Shown: in pieces, positions 8,765-19,038 of the stretch
How the letters are laid out: each line of letters opens with the position of its first letter
Position numbering within the stretch: position 1 is the stretch's first letter
Assembly (NCBI GenBank): GCA_019022495.1
Contig: JAFEKR010000018.1
Location: forward strand, 868,001 to 932,000
Direction of reading: 5' to 3'
Length of the DNA: 64,000 nt
Source of the DNA: Epichloe hybrida
Lineage: Eukaryota > Ascomycota > Sordariomycetes > Hypocreales > Clavicipitaceae
Made by a program: the position numbers and the translations under genes
Notes under the pieces: generated by a model
Told to the model about the DNA's origin: nothing
The model's input: only the letters and a program-made list of their open reading frames with translations
Database searches by the model: none

Positions 8765-11700
8765 CCGGGTTCATGAGTTGCCCTTGATTCAATCTTTTTT
8801 ATTTTCATGTACTGTTTTGCGTGTCTTGGCACGGCGTATTGGGGGTGAAAACGGATGATGGTAAATGAGCGTATTTTTCAATCGTCTTCGTGTGTACTTC
8901 TTGGCGTACTTCTTGGCGGCCTGGCAGGTTTGTTGATGGGGGCTGCTCTACCCCCCCAGTAATATTCATTTTTAATCAAAATTTGGTTGGTCGGTGTCAT
9001 ATCTGGAATATCACACAGCTAGACGTGGATTTATTTTCATACCCATGAGGCTCGCATCCCATACCATTCTTGCTTGTTGACCACTTATTCAAACATGGCG
9101 AAGACAGGAGGGGGGAAGGGGGGGGGGGGTGTCAACGGCGCATTGGACGATGCAATGACTGACTCAACTCACTCCTATCGTTGACAATATTCAAAGAACG
9201 GGATAACTTGGAGTCCCGGTTGGAGCAGAGAATGGCATGACCCATTTTATTGTGCCGTCTCTATTATCTTCGGGTCGCGGAAATGTAATCCATCATCCGG
9301 CGACGCGCTCGCTCGCTCGCCCCCCTTGCCGGCGACGAAGGGTTTAATCCCACAATATGCGGTGTCGACCAGTCCCTTGGGTCAGGCAAAAGAAACTTGA
9401 GCCGAACGCTGGTTCCCCAGTAGTTGGAACTTCCCGTCAGCCCGCCGCTGGGCCGCAGCTTGGCATTTTCATTCATTCCCACGCGGGTTGAACAGACCGG
9501 CTCGGCTGTGTAAAAAAACTAGTCGGGCCGAGACATGGGGAAGAAGAAGGGAATTTAAAAAGGAAAAAACCTTGCGCTCCATGCTACTCACTAGCACTGT
9601 GGCACAATCTCGACTTCAGACGATTTGTAGCGCAGTCTTATTTATCAAACGAAGATTGACAGAATAAAACGCTGGCTGGACATCCTGGCCTGGCCTGTTG
9701 GCGCCAACGGGCACGGAGTAGATCGCCGATCTATCTCCTTATGTAGACACGGTCCACCTTGTGGAGTCGCCTCAACCAGGGTCTGTATCTAATTAGATAG
9801 AAGTGGATTAGAGGTATATTCGCTTATATATAAATAAGCTAATAATAACTATACTCCTAACTTTCCTTATATATATAAACTATTACACTATACTTTCGTG
9901 TGTTTATACATGTAAAGTCACTGACCTTATGGCAGGGGGCCTGTGAGGCCCCCACTGATCCACAAGGTGGACCGTGTCTATGTAAGGAGATAAGAAGCGA
10001 ACTCTTGCCGAGCGTGGTCTGGCCGCAACGGGCGAGGGACCCGCCTCCGACCCGCCTCCGACCAGCCTCCCGGGCCGACATTAAGGACAAGGACCAAGTT
10101 CATGATGGCTCGACCCGCACACATGCATTTATTTCATCTCGGTCCGGGTCGATGCCAGCGTTGCCTGATCTCTGAACGAGAATACCTTGGCTTTGACCGA
10201 CCCTGTCTGCCCTGAATTTATCATTTCCAACCATTCATCAGACCGCGCGTGTACAAGGTAGGATCGACAGCCCGCATTCCCATAGGAACCTGTATGAAGA
10301 GGTTGCTTTGATTTCCAGCCCGAGACCATGGCTGGAAAAGTAGCAGTCTTCATCTCAGCCCGGATGGAACCCGATGCTAGTGTTGCCGTCAACTTTTCCC
10401 AAGCAAAACAGGACTTATGAATCTACAACTTCTTCTATACCAAGAATGAAACTTCTTCTATACCAAGAATGATTAGCGTACGAGAAAAGCGACTACACCT
10501 GGAAACGGAGTTACATGGACGGGTAGTTGTCTGGCTTGCAGCAGACTTCAAAAACATGCTAGCTTTCGCCACAACGTTTGATTGAATTTACTGTTCCACG
10601 GGAGAGATGATTCTCAAGTCTAGTTTAGTCACAACTCAAATCTCATGTTGCCTGTCAACACCCAGATCATCATCTTAGTCGAGCATGCCATGCAGTGAAT
10701 ATGGCCCGATTTGAAAATCGCAGATGGGGTGGATACTTGCACCGAGCGCGCTTCATTCCTAAAATTCCAAGTTGTCAAGACCTCGTAGGTAGACTTCGAC
10801 GTCCGTTGTGCCAAACCTGGCATTGCTGTTATGAATACCACCATTCGATTGTACCATTCCAGGACACGTCGAACCACATGGCCACGATCCAAGTGCGCAG
10901 CGGACATGTCGATCCCAGCTATGTAAGGACATTTCCGTCAGTCGTTTTAAAGTCGAGGTAAAGTCTTGGAGAGGACTCAACGCCGACAAATTGACATCAG
11001 CGACGCAGTGGAAATCCTAGCGCACATGGTTGAAGAAAACGGCGAGACTCTGAGCTGGGACACCATTAGATCTCGGGACAAGATTGTCTACACACCACTA
11101 GATGATGATGCAATCGCGCGTGTTGCGAAGGCATACATGGGACGATAGGAGGTCCGCCTGGTATCACACCAGTTGAGTACGGTGGACTTTGAGGCAGGAG
11201 CATTCTGTGACCAAGTTGCAGAAAGGTGAAGTCGGTGGAAGTGGTGGAAGTGGTGGAGCATCGCAGGATACGGCAACGTGCGTATAGAGAGAGATGTAGG
11301 GTAGCAGAGAAAGATGCATCGAGAGGGTGAGCACCACCTTGGCCATAGATGACTGAGGCAAGCCTGAGCCGCCATCCATAAAGCGGCCTCGTGTTTTCGT
11401 CGACATGTTTCCCTTCCAGAACAGCCTTCTCGGCGACACGTTACCTTCATCCGCAACCTACCCTGGTGTCATCGAAGACTGTCATCCAAGACGACGCAAA
11501 GGCACCATCTCGCCTACAAACAGGCACGCGCTCGAACAAATAAATCCCCATCGCGAAGGCGCAATGCAGGTCCCCGAATAGCGCCACCGGGCGAATCCGA
11601 CAAAGTCGCAGGTCATGAGCTCACGCACGGAGGAGTCAAGATATCCTGTGCGTCGTCTGGCCAAGCCCCCGGTACGACAGGCAGTCGCTTCGGCAAAGAG

Positions 11701-12046
11701 GCAGGTTGAAGTCGAAGGAGACACAGACCAACGAGACAAGAGGAAGAAAGAAAGTTTGCCAGAACATCGCATTTCAAGTTATTGTGTTGCGCAGAAAGAG
11801 AATGGCCACGAGTTGTCGATGACCAAGACACGGTGTGAAAGGGGGGCCCAAAACACCAACGTAAACTCTTGATCATTCGTAAAGTTACAAAGCTAATCGG
11901 CTCCCCATCATTACCATACGATTTTCGTTTTATTACCACATACCCCCACGTCCCACGCCCGCTGGGTCGGTTTTCGGCAACTCGTTTCCTGGGTCCTGTT
12001 CATCCTCGAGCAATCCAATCCCGTCTTCGGCCGCTTCGATTTGCGT
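8765..12046. other. Long gene-poor stretch
   Basis: No gene is convincing here. It holds a G-run (9121-9131), the MITE at 9734-9990, a 23-bp unit repeated twice (ACTTCTTCTATACCAAGAATGA at about 10428-10471) and a diverged direct repeat of about 30 bases (10134-10165 and 10351-10387). A 60-codon open frame at 10966-11148 (ending AIARVAKAYMGR) reads like natural protein, and a GTAAGG donor precedes it at 10924; it may be the last exon or remnant of a gene. I cannot assign it. Other frames between 11080 and 11950 show no protein-like pattern. Confidence 0.5.
9734..9990. mobile_element. MITE of 257 bp, TA target
   Basis: The left end TCTCCTTATGTAGACACGG is mirrored at the right end, with continued match through the GTCCACCTTGTGGA arm (about 33 bases, two mismatches). 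TA flanks both sides (9732-9733 and 9991-9992). The interior is AT-rich (TATATATAAATAAGC...) and has no coding capacity. The form is that of a Tc1/mariner-type MITE. Confidence 0.8.
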
Positions 12047-13018
12047 CTAGTTCAATTCTGGGACCTGTCCTTGGTCCTTGAACATGTCCGACCATGACTG
12101 CGGTCTCGCCCCTCCCAGCTGGAGCAGTTGCTCCTTCACATGGGCCTGCAGAGAGCCCTCGAGATCAGTCAGCCTTTGGCGAACACGGCTGACAGAAGTG
12201 GAAATGTCGTCCTCGTCGTGTCCAGCCTCGCCACCTTGGCGACTGTGTTCCCTCTCCATGCCCACACCACTCCTTTGCTTCCCTGCCGGATCGGGCTCAG
12301 CCCGTACATGGCCTACCGCGTTCGCGCCCCAGCTGGTATCCCACTCTCCAGATGGAATGCCCAACTCGGGCATGTCGCCGCCGCAGCAGCCCAGTGAGCC
12401 GTCCACCATGTTCGTCTCGTTGAGCTCCGGACACGACGCTCCGACTTGTCCTCCCGCAAACGGGCTTAGCAGCGGCAGATTGAGATTGATGGCCAGGAAG
12501 TCGTCCAGGCTGTCCGACAAAGACGCTTGGCCATGTTCAAACGAGAATGGCGTGAGTGCGTTGCTCATGAAACCGAAAGCCTCGCTGCCACCGCTGCTCT
12601 CCGTGCTGTGGTCGTCAATCTCATCACCGGCGGTCACGGCAGTCATGTCCCGCGCCGTCATGTAATCTTCCTCGTCCGCAAGAACCGAATCTAGCTTTCT
12701 CTCACTCCGCCTGACTAGCTCGTCGGCCGTTTCTGGGAAGCGTGTGGCAAAGAGGCGGTTCATCTCGTTGTATCGGGCGAGGCCGCTCGAGCTTGTCCTC
12801 CACGCGGAACAGGTGTCGTCCGTGTTGTCGATAGTGTACCTTGTCGTTCCGTACGACGGTTGGTGCTCCATGTCGCGTGAGCTGCTGTTGTTGGCTGCAC
12901 ACGATTTCGTGGCCGTGGCCGTGGCCGTTCCCATGGCGTGGTGGTGGTGGTGGTGGTGGTGGTCGTAAGCCACGGATTGCGCGGCGCCATGTCTCCGGCC
13001 GCGAGGGTGTTTGGGCAT
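12047..13018 (-). CDS. Unknown acidic protein with His repeat
   Basis: An uninterrupted frame of 323 residues from the ATG at 13018; the frame continues 70 codons upstream, so a longer form is possible. Near the N-terminus KHPRGRRHG is basic, followed by a run of eight His encoded by a GTG/CAC trinucleotide repeat and a TATATAT stretch. The rest is acidic and Ser-rich, with a LTDLEGSLQAHVKEQLLQL helix near the C-terminus that could form a short coiled coil. No known domain is recognised. The His and acidic low-complexity make-up resembles fungal transcription-related proteins, but that is only a resemblance. Another unknown gene on the same strand follows upstream (14026-14774). Confidence 0.6.
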   Translation of the reverse strand: MPKHPRGRRHGAAQSVAYDHHHHHHHHAMGTATATATKSCAANNSSSRDMEHQPSYGTTRYTIDNTDDTCSAWRTSSSGLARYNEMNRLFATRFPETADELVRRSERKLDSVLADEEDYMTARDMTAVTAGDEIDDHSTESSGGSEAFGFMSNALTPFSFEHGQASLSDSLDDFLAINLNLPLLSPFAGGQVGASCPELNETNMVDGSLGCCGGDMPELGIPSGEWDTSWGANAVGHVRAEPDPAGKQRSGVGMEREHSRQGGEAGHDEDDISTSVSRVRQRLTDLEGSLQAHVKEQLLQLGGARPQSWSDMFKDQGQVPELN

Positions 13019-14025
13019 GACGAGACACGAGTAGTGGAAAACGGGAGGCCCAGTTGTTAGAAACTTTTGGATTCTGGAAGCAGGCAATGAATTGGAGATG
13101 CAGGGAATCTTATATACGACATGACCACGAAACGCTGAGTTAATTGTGGCTGCCGTGCTACGCTCAAGGCAGTGTGGAGCCCGCACCAGCACCGGATCGA
13201 TCAATGGTGAAAGCTGCCGACGGAGCACGGAATCAGAAAAATTGAATCCAATTCACCAGACATTTCCATGCTGCGACGCCCGCCCGCACCAGCGCCCCCG
13301 GCCAGTGGCAAAAAAAAAAAACAAGCCGCTGCCGCAGCCTTCGGCAATAGAAGTGAGCTCGATCCTGTCGATCACACACTTTGTACATGCAATATGCGGT
13401 ACTACGGAGTACTGAACCCTGAATCGATGTTTTCATTCGCCGACTCTACCCCGCTTTGCCCAGGCCGACGTCATTCCGCCGGGATGGCAGACGTGCATGT
13501 GGCGAGATTGTGGCGAGAGTGGCGAGATTGTGGCGAGAGTGGCGAGATTGTGGCGAGAGTGGCGAGATTGTGGCGAGAGTGGCGAGATTGTGGCGAGAAT
13601 TTCGGCCCCCCTGGTTGAGCATGGAAAAAAAGATTTTGCCAGACATTTTTCTTTTCACAGGCGGGGAAAAAAAAAAGAAAGAAAGAAACTGCAATTTCAT
13701 CCTGAAAATTCATCCTCAGCGGTGAAATCTGTGTCGAGCCTAGTTTCATCAATCGTCTCGTATATTCAAAACAGGCGCGGCCATTAAATATTGCCGCCGC
13801 ACAGTCTCCCGTGTCCCAAGTAGCCTTTGCGCCTACACCAAGTACTATTACAACATGAAAAACAAATTCTTTTTCAATCCATGTGCGTTCGTGTTCCAGC
13901 ACTTTGACGCATGCAGTCAAGATGAGCCTGGCTTTTACCTTTTTACCCCTCCTAAACTAAAACTGGTATCCTTTCATATATATAAAGAGAAGAAAAAAAA
14001 ACCAATCGTCAAGTGTACATCATCA
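13019..14025. other. Intergenic region with tandem repeat
   Basis: This lies between two minus-strand genes of unknown function. It carries the 20-bp tandem repeat at 13501-13598, several A-rich tracts and no convincing reading frame. Frames that run through the tandem repeat (WRDCGESGEIVA-type) are products of the repeat. Confidence 0.6.
13501..13598. repeat. 20-bp tandem repeat, five copies
   Basis: The unit GGCGAGATTGTGGCGAGAGT is repeated five times head to tail without change until the last bases of the final copy. It is itself made of two related halves (GGCGAGATTGT and GGCGAGAGT), so it grew from a shorter motif. It lies in intergenic DNA upstream of the gene at 12047-13018. Confidence 0.95.
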
Positions 14026-14774
14026 TCAAAACCACAAGTTGCCATCAGAGTCGTATAGATTGTGAATCGGTGGCATCTCGGGGCTCAACCTCCTTCGCTT
14101 TGGCGGCTGCTCATCTTCGGGTGACAGCGACGGCTGAAAATGAAACGCAGCCGTGAAGAACAGTGCCTGTTGCTGCTGGCCAAAGTATCCATCGGGCGAG
14201 GGCGTAGAGGCGCTCGCTGAGCTGGTGACGGTCATGCCATCGTCCCAGTCAGTCGGGGGTGTGCAGTCCGAATCATGGCTGTTCGGTGTCCAGCAGGACG
14301 ATATTGAGGAGCGGTCTTCCGCTGCTGACATTGGGTCGCTGTGCACTGGCGGAGGATACACTGGGCTACAAGGTTCTGGAAAGTTGGTGCTGCAGAGAAA
14401 GTTCAGTCAGTCAGCATACTTGGGCGGTGTGAACTGAGCCGGGGCAAGCAAAGTGGGCAAAGCGTTATTTACCTCGATGGTATCACGTTCATCATCGGGG
14501 GCGTCAGCCAGAGATGCGAGCCGCAAGTGGCATCGACGACGGGCTCGACCTGGCCGCGATGTTCGTGGTTCCAGTAATCCGGCACTGGCGGCAGCGACGC
14601 GGCCATGTGCAGGCCGTGGCGTCTCTTCATGAGGGGCAGCTGCGGCGAGGAGCGTGTGTACGTGCTGCGGTCCGGATAGATTCTTTCCTTCTCCTCGACC
14701 GAGGGTGGCAGCAGAGACGCAGAGACGAGAACATGGCCCTGCCACGTCTCGACAGAGTGAAATTGGTTCTCCAT
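14026..14774 (-). CDS. Unknown Pro/Ser-rich protein with nuclear-localisation-like motif
   Basis: Two exons, 14774-14473 and 14389-14026, give 221 residues. The intron 14390-14472 (83 bp) has a GTAAAT donor, a CTGACTGAC branch region and a CTGCAG acceptor, and the two halves join in phase (…NVIPS / TNFPEPCSP…). The start is MENQFHSVETWQGHV. The C-terminal half is rich in S, P, D and T, has a QQQQ run and ends in PPKRRRLSPE and NLYDSDGNLWF. PPKRRRL is a good monopartite nuclear signal. No domain is recognised; a small nuclear regulator is possible but unproven. Confidence 0.65.
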
Positions 14775-15530
14775 GGCGATGGGAGGAGGGCTGCGGCGTC
14801 GAAGATGTGAACAGCGGGAAGAAAAAAAAAAAAGGTTCTGCTGAGCGTGGGTACGTTAACGGTTTGTTGATGGACCCCAAAAGTTTTGAGAGGGCGACGT
14901 TGTGGTTTTTGTTATATTTTGCGCCGAGTTCTGGCCATGGCAAAGCGGGTGAGTGGGGGGGATGGGTGGCCATGGGCATGGGCAAACCCTTCCAAATGCC
15001 ATCTTCGCCCAATTGCCCGATTGCCCCATTCCGCAATTTCGGTGTTTGGACCTGGAACCTGGACCGAAAGAAGCAAAGAAGAACTGGCAGAAGCTGGTCG
15101 GGACGCTGTTGAACGCTGTTGCTAGCGCCACTTCCAGGCCCTAGCGTCTATCCCTGAACCCCTTGTGGCTGCGCTGGCCGGCCTACAAGCTCCGGAACCA
15201 GTGCCCGATGACGAAGCAGACGGCCAGCAGACCCCGCACCGGCTTTCTCAACGTCAAAAGCTGTCCCATCCGACTTTCTGGAAAAAATTCCAGCCCTGCT
15301 GCCCCCCTGCCCCCCCACCTTGTCGCCCACATTTCCGCGTTATTTCCGCCCGGGTTCTTCGTCTTTCACGCCTCGCTCGAATCAAGCGACCGACCCACCG
15401 CCGTCGGCATCGGCAGACCGGGTCTGCATATGCAGTCAGGGTCTCTGAGTTTATCATGGACATGATGATCAATGTTATCGTCAGGGCCATTCTCGTCTCG
15501 AAGCGAAATGCATAAATGATATTATAAAAG
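14775..15530. other. Intergenic region upstream of unknown gene
   Basis: Promoter-like sequence with an A tract at about 14821-14832 and a stretch of C-rich DNA at about 15300-15320. Open frames here have no protein-like character. It ends at the target duplication of the MITE that starts at 15531. Confidence 0.5.
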
Positions 15531-16361
15531 GAGCGTTGCTATTCGGAGCTGTGTTTTCTTGCTACTCGGCGCTGTACCCACATAAGGATTTGTCCTAGCC
15601 GCATTTGGTCAGCTAGCTTGATTGCCACACCCTCCCGTAGAAAACACACGTAATATCATGGAGGACATCTAAACACGCATATGTCAAAAATTAAACACGC
15701 ATATACCGTTAGTCCTAATCGGGATAGACAGTACACCCACCTGTTTTTAGTGTGGCTTACGTCCAATCTTCGTAGCTATTATAGTAAGGTAAAATTATAT
15801 AGCTAGCATTATTATTAGAGATACTAAGGATACAATACGCTTGTGTAAAAGGTTGAATTTAACGTTGAATTTAACATTAAAGGTAATGATAATTAATGAT
15901 AACCAAGAAGCTAAGAAAGGGAGAAGGAGAGGAATCTATGTAGGTCAGAAGGTGGGCGAAAAGCGGGAAAAGTGGGGCGGCATATGCGTGTTCAATTTTT
16001 GACATATGCGTGTTTAGAGGTCCTATCATGGAATCTAACCCCGCACTCTGAATTACATTATGACAACAGCAGATTTTTCATTTGAACGCGCACGAGGCTC
16101 GCGAATTCGCTTAAAAACGTGATTTCCGGTGTTTTTGGCTGGCCTAACTAATTATTCCGACCTCTTCCGACCTCTTTGACTATCTATGCTAGCCGCTGCG
16201 CAGCCGCGATCGCGACCGCAATAGAGAGAAGCTTCCTATTTTTTTTACCAGGGAGTATCACACAAATTTGGTGGCGGGGCGTGGGATGTGGGATGTGGCC
16301 GTATCACATTGTGGGTACAGCGCCGAGTAGCAAGAAAACACAGCTCCGAATAGCAACGCTC
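15531..16361. mobile_element. Mutator-like MITE (9-bp target duplication), interrupted by a second MITE
   Basis: Terminal inverted repeats of about 51 bases: the left end GAGCGTTGCTATTCGGAGCT (from 15531) is repeated in inverse at the right end (to 16361). A perfect 9-bp target duplication TTATAAAAG flanks it (15522-15530 and 16362-16370), which points to the Mutator-like superfamily. The body has no coding capacity. A second element (15662-16024) sits inside; without it and one copy of its target duplication the outer element would be about 461 bp. Insertion order is therefore clear: outer first, inner later. Confidence 0.9.
15662..16024. mobile_element. Inner MITE of 363 bp nested in the outer one
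   Basis: The left end AGGACATCTAAACACGCATA and right end match in inverse over about 43 bases with two or so differences (the arm contains ACACGCATATGTC and CAAAAATT). ATCATGG flanks both sides (15655-15661 and 16025-16031); an 8-base reading TATCATGG is also possible, which would fit hAT elements. The interior is AT-rich and non-coding. The arm carries a second, internal ACACGCATAT copy. Confidence 0.88.
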
Positions 16362-16582
16362 TTATAAAAGAGCTTCTTCTTTTCTCGGGATGAAGCATCA
16401 TTCGGCATACTGTGTCAGCCATCCATTATAATAACCATTTGGTATACCGTTCAAGTTCCAGTCTCCCCGTCTGCACTTTTTTGAAAAAAAAAATCACGAA
16501 AAAGCCGCTTGCAAGGAAAACAAGAAGAAGAAGCCAAATCCACAAAGGACAAATATCTACAAGAAAAAAACTGGCTACCGTC

Positions 16583-18122
16583 TTATCCCATGTTCGTTGC
16601 CGAACCGTGCCATGCTGACCCGTCCGCCCTCTTGCGTACCGCTTCCCAATGCCCATCCCGCGTCGCCTGTTCCGTCGCCTTGTACAGTTTTCGCTCATGA
16701 TAGCTGTACAGACAGTCGTCAAACAGATGGGGATTCGAATTGACAAAGAACATCATGACGTCGTACGTCGTGCTTCGAACAAGTCTACATTGGGGACGTG
16801 TTAGCGACGGAGTGGCGCACATGACTTTGTCAAGCAGGAACGGAAGTCTGGTCACCTGTTCCAGTGGGAATCAGAGCTCTCATATACAGACGTGAACATG
16901 ATGGGCAGTATCGACTCGACGTGCGCTTCGACAAAGTCGCAGAACTTCTCGTTGCTCCAGAAGAACAGCGCGCGTCTGGCGACCAGCACATGGGGGCTGA
17001 CAGTGCACTTTGCCAACTGCATGAACAGCTTTTCTTGGGCGCGCGTGAATTCGGTAGGGCCACTGGCATCCATAATGTCCCCAATCTCGTCCAGGAACAT
17101 GCATTCTTTCTCGCTGCTGGTTCTGGGCCAGTAGCGCAGTAACGCCGCAATCACCTGCCCTCACATTTTCATTAGTCTGTTTCTTGTCGTCCAGAATATT
17201 TTTTGTCGGGCGGTTTTCGAGCGGTCAAGCATGCCTCGTTGGAGAGAGATGCCCTCTTTTCGATAAATTTGGTCATGCAATAGGCAAGCGGCAGGTGGTA
17301 TTTTCCAAATGCCGCAGCCTTGTGCAACGGTAACAAGACCCGGTGCAGAGTGACCATGTATTCGCCCTCTAGCGGCACGGACAGACCGGTGATGATGGAG
17401 CTGACCATCTCGAGAAGCTCGGCTATGCCGGTGCATGTGCCTGTCTCATACGTGACTTTTAAGAAGATGTTGTTGATCGACTGCCGAATAAACGGCCGGA
17501 GGTGGTGACAAACGCGGTATATGCAATGCAGTATCTTCTTGGTGAAGTCACGCTCGCGGGGATCTTCGGATTCAAAGAGTTTCAAGAGACAGGTCACGAA
17601 CTCCTGGTCAACGTGCGACTCATCGGCAAGCTCTGCAATGAGGTACTTGCTCTCCAGGGCGGCGATGAAGAGCTGATACACGGCGCCGACATGGAGCCAC
17701 GCGATCTCGGGTGTAGGCTCCTCGTCGCTATTGCCTATCGCGTCGTACATCTCGCCGGAGCTGTACACACAATGCGGCGTGCGTCGAAATGCGTTTTTTG
17801 CGAACATTTCCACGAGCGCGCGCCACATGGTCTCGTCGACCCAGAGTCCGCTGTCCTCGACATATCGTTGAAGTTCGTTGAGCGTCAGTAGTTTGGCCTC
17901 TTTTGATTGCCTATCTAGGCCTGACTCGGTAAAGTTGTAGATTACGTTGCATTGCTGGACCTTCTCGAGGAAGAGTTGCTGGCGCTCATTGAAACAGACA
18001 TCGCGAAATCGCGGAAGTTTATTGTCAAGCTTCGGAGCACCCACTCGGCGCTTGGGTGTGGACTTGCGTGGGCTCGAGACGACGCGACTGTTTGCCGGAG
18101 ACGCTGGTGTTTTGCCTGACAT
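16583..18122 (-). CDS. Protein phosphatase 2A B56-type (Rts1/ParA-like) regulatory subunit
   Basis: Exons 18122-17235, 17154-16856 and 16784-16583 give 462 residues. The B56 family is plain from FESEDPRERDFTKKILHCIY, FIRQSINNIFLK, GIAELLEMVSSII, LLPLHKAA, LAYCMTKFIEK, ALLRYWPRTSSEKECMFLDE, LAKCTVSPH and HLFDDCLYSYHERK, in family order. Such subunits steer PP2A to its targets in cytokinesis, stress and glucose signalling. Intron 1 (17155-17234, 80 bp) uses a GC donor (GAG|GCATGC) and a CAG acceptor; no GT donor is close, and the family alignment fixes the join. Intron 2 is 16785-16855 (GTGACC...TAG). The N-terminus is short and basic (KSTPKRRVG), unlike the long Ser-rich tail usual in fungal Rts1, and many core residues differ, so this is probably a diverged second copy. 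Confidence 0.88.
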
Positions 18123-18711
18123 TGAAGTCGTTGCTCTCGATTGGACAATCGCGAAAATAATGGAAGCATTCGATGTTGGTGTGAGAGTAGGTATGAATGG
18201 CGAGATGAAAAATCATGGCGGCGGGTGGATGGCAACGTCGCATCCCGGCTGGTTCGAGCTGTCAACTCGATGCGCGACTTTGTATCACATTTCCAGGGGT
18301 TGAGCTCCCTCTTTTGACCAACAAGTTTCTCATCTTATTGGCGGGGCACACATATTCTGTGGGCAAGAGGAGCTGCTCACCTGGAATGTGTGTGCTATTC
18401 TTGTTGCTCGCAACCAAGCCACAAGAGTGCATGAGTGCATGGGGGAAGAAGGACCTCGACAACTCCTTCCGAGACACCACCACATCAGCATCGAGTGAGT
18501 TCTGATTGGTCGTACCCCTCTTTGCCAGTGAGGAGAGCCATGTCTTGCACCTTGGCGCTTCCGCAACTTGGCGCTTGTGTTCCTTTGGTATAATTTATTC
18601 AACGTCCAAATCACCACATGTATGTGACAACTTGCTACTATCTCCTGTAATGGTATCTGACATGTTCGTCTATAGAGATTCAGCAGCATATACTTGGGGC
18701 CGAGGCTTAAC

Positions 18712-19002
18712 ATGGACCCAGAATATTCCAAACGACATCAGGAGATGCTGGATGCATTAATCGCAGAGGCCCATGAAGAGCAGCTTAAGTTAGAAGAGCT
18801 CGAACGATTTATCGACGGATTGCCTGATGAAAGCAAACAGCAAATGTTCAACAGCGGCTCCAACTCCAGGAGGCTGAGAAAAGATGATGCTACATCGCTC
18901 GGGGCCGATGAGGAGCTCGAAAAGTACAAGGAAGAGGCCGCAAACAAGCGTGCTATGATCGAACAAATGTGGTTGAGGATCAATGAAGAGCAGAATAAGT
19001 AA
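18712..19002 (+). CDS. Small coiled-coil protein of unknown function
   Basis: 96 residues from the ATG at 18712, starting MDPEYSKRHQEMLDALIAEA. It is mostly charged helix (EEQLKLEELERFID, ADEELEKYKEEAANKRAMIEQM), likely a coiled coil, with a short SGSNSRRLRKDD linker. There is no signal peptide or membrane segment. It ends 36 bases before the stop of the minus-strand kinase gene (tail to tail). The composition is convincing for a real gene, but no family is recognised and an upstream exon cannot be excluded. Confidence 0.5.
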   Translation: MDPEYSKRHQEMLDALIAEAHEEQLKLEELERFIDGLPDESKQQMFNSGSNSRRLRKDDATSLGADEELEKYKEEAANKRAMIEQMWLRINEEQNK

Positions 19003-19038
19003 CGGTGGAAGACGTAATGTCAAGGGCCCTCTCGATTC

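Noticed and set aside
10966..11148. 60-codon frame ending AIARVAKAYMGR
   Set aside because: It looks natural but has no recognisable family and no convincing first exon; kept only as a note in the gene-poor stretch.
13485..13700. Overlapping open frames on both strands reading WRDCGES-type repeats
   Set aside because: They are generated by the 20-bp tandem repeat; no start context, domain or splice pattern supports a protein.
13993..14050. Possible tRNA or other structured RNA genes
   Set aside because: Scanned here and elsewhere for A- and B-box-like words (such as GGTTCGA); hits at 18250 and 34425 have no cloverleaf around them.
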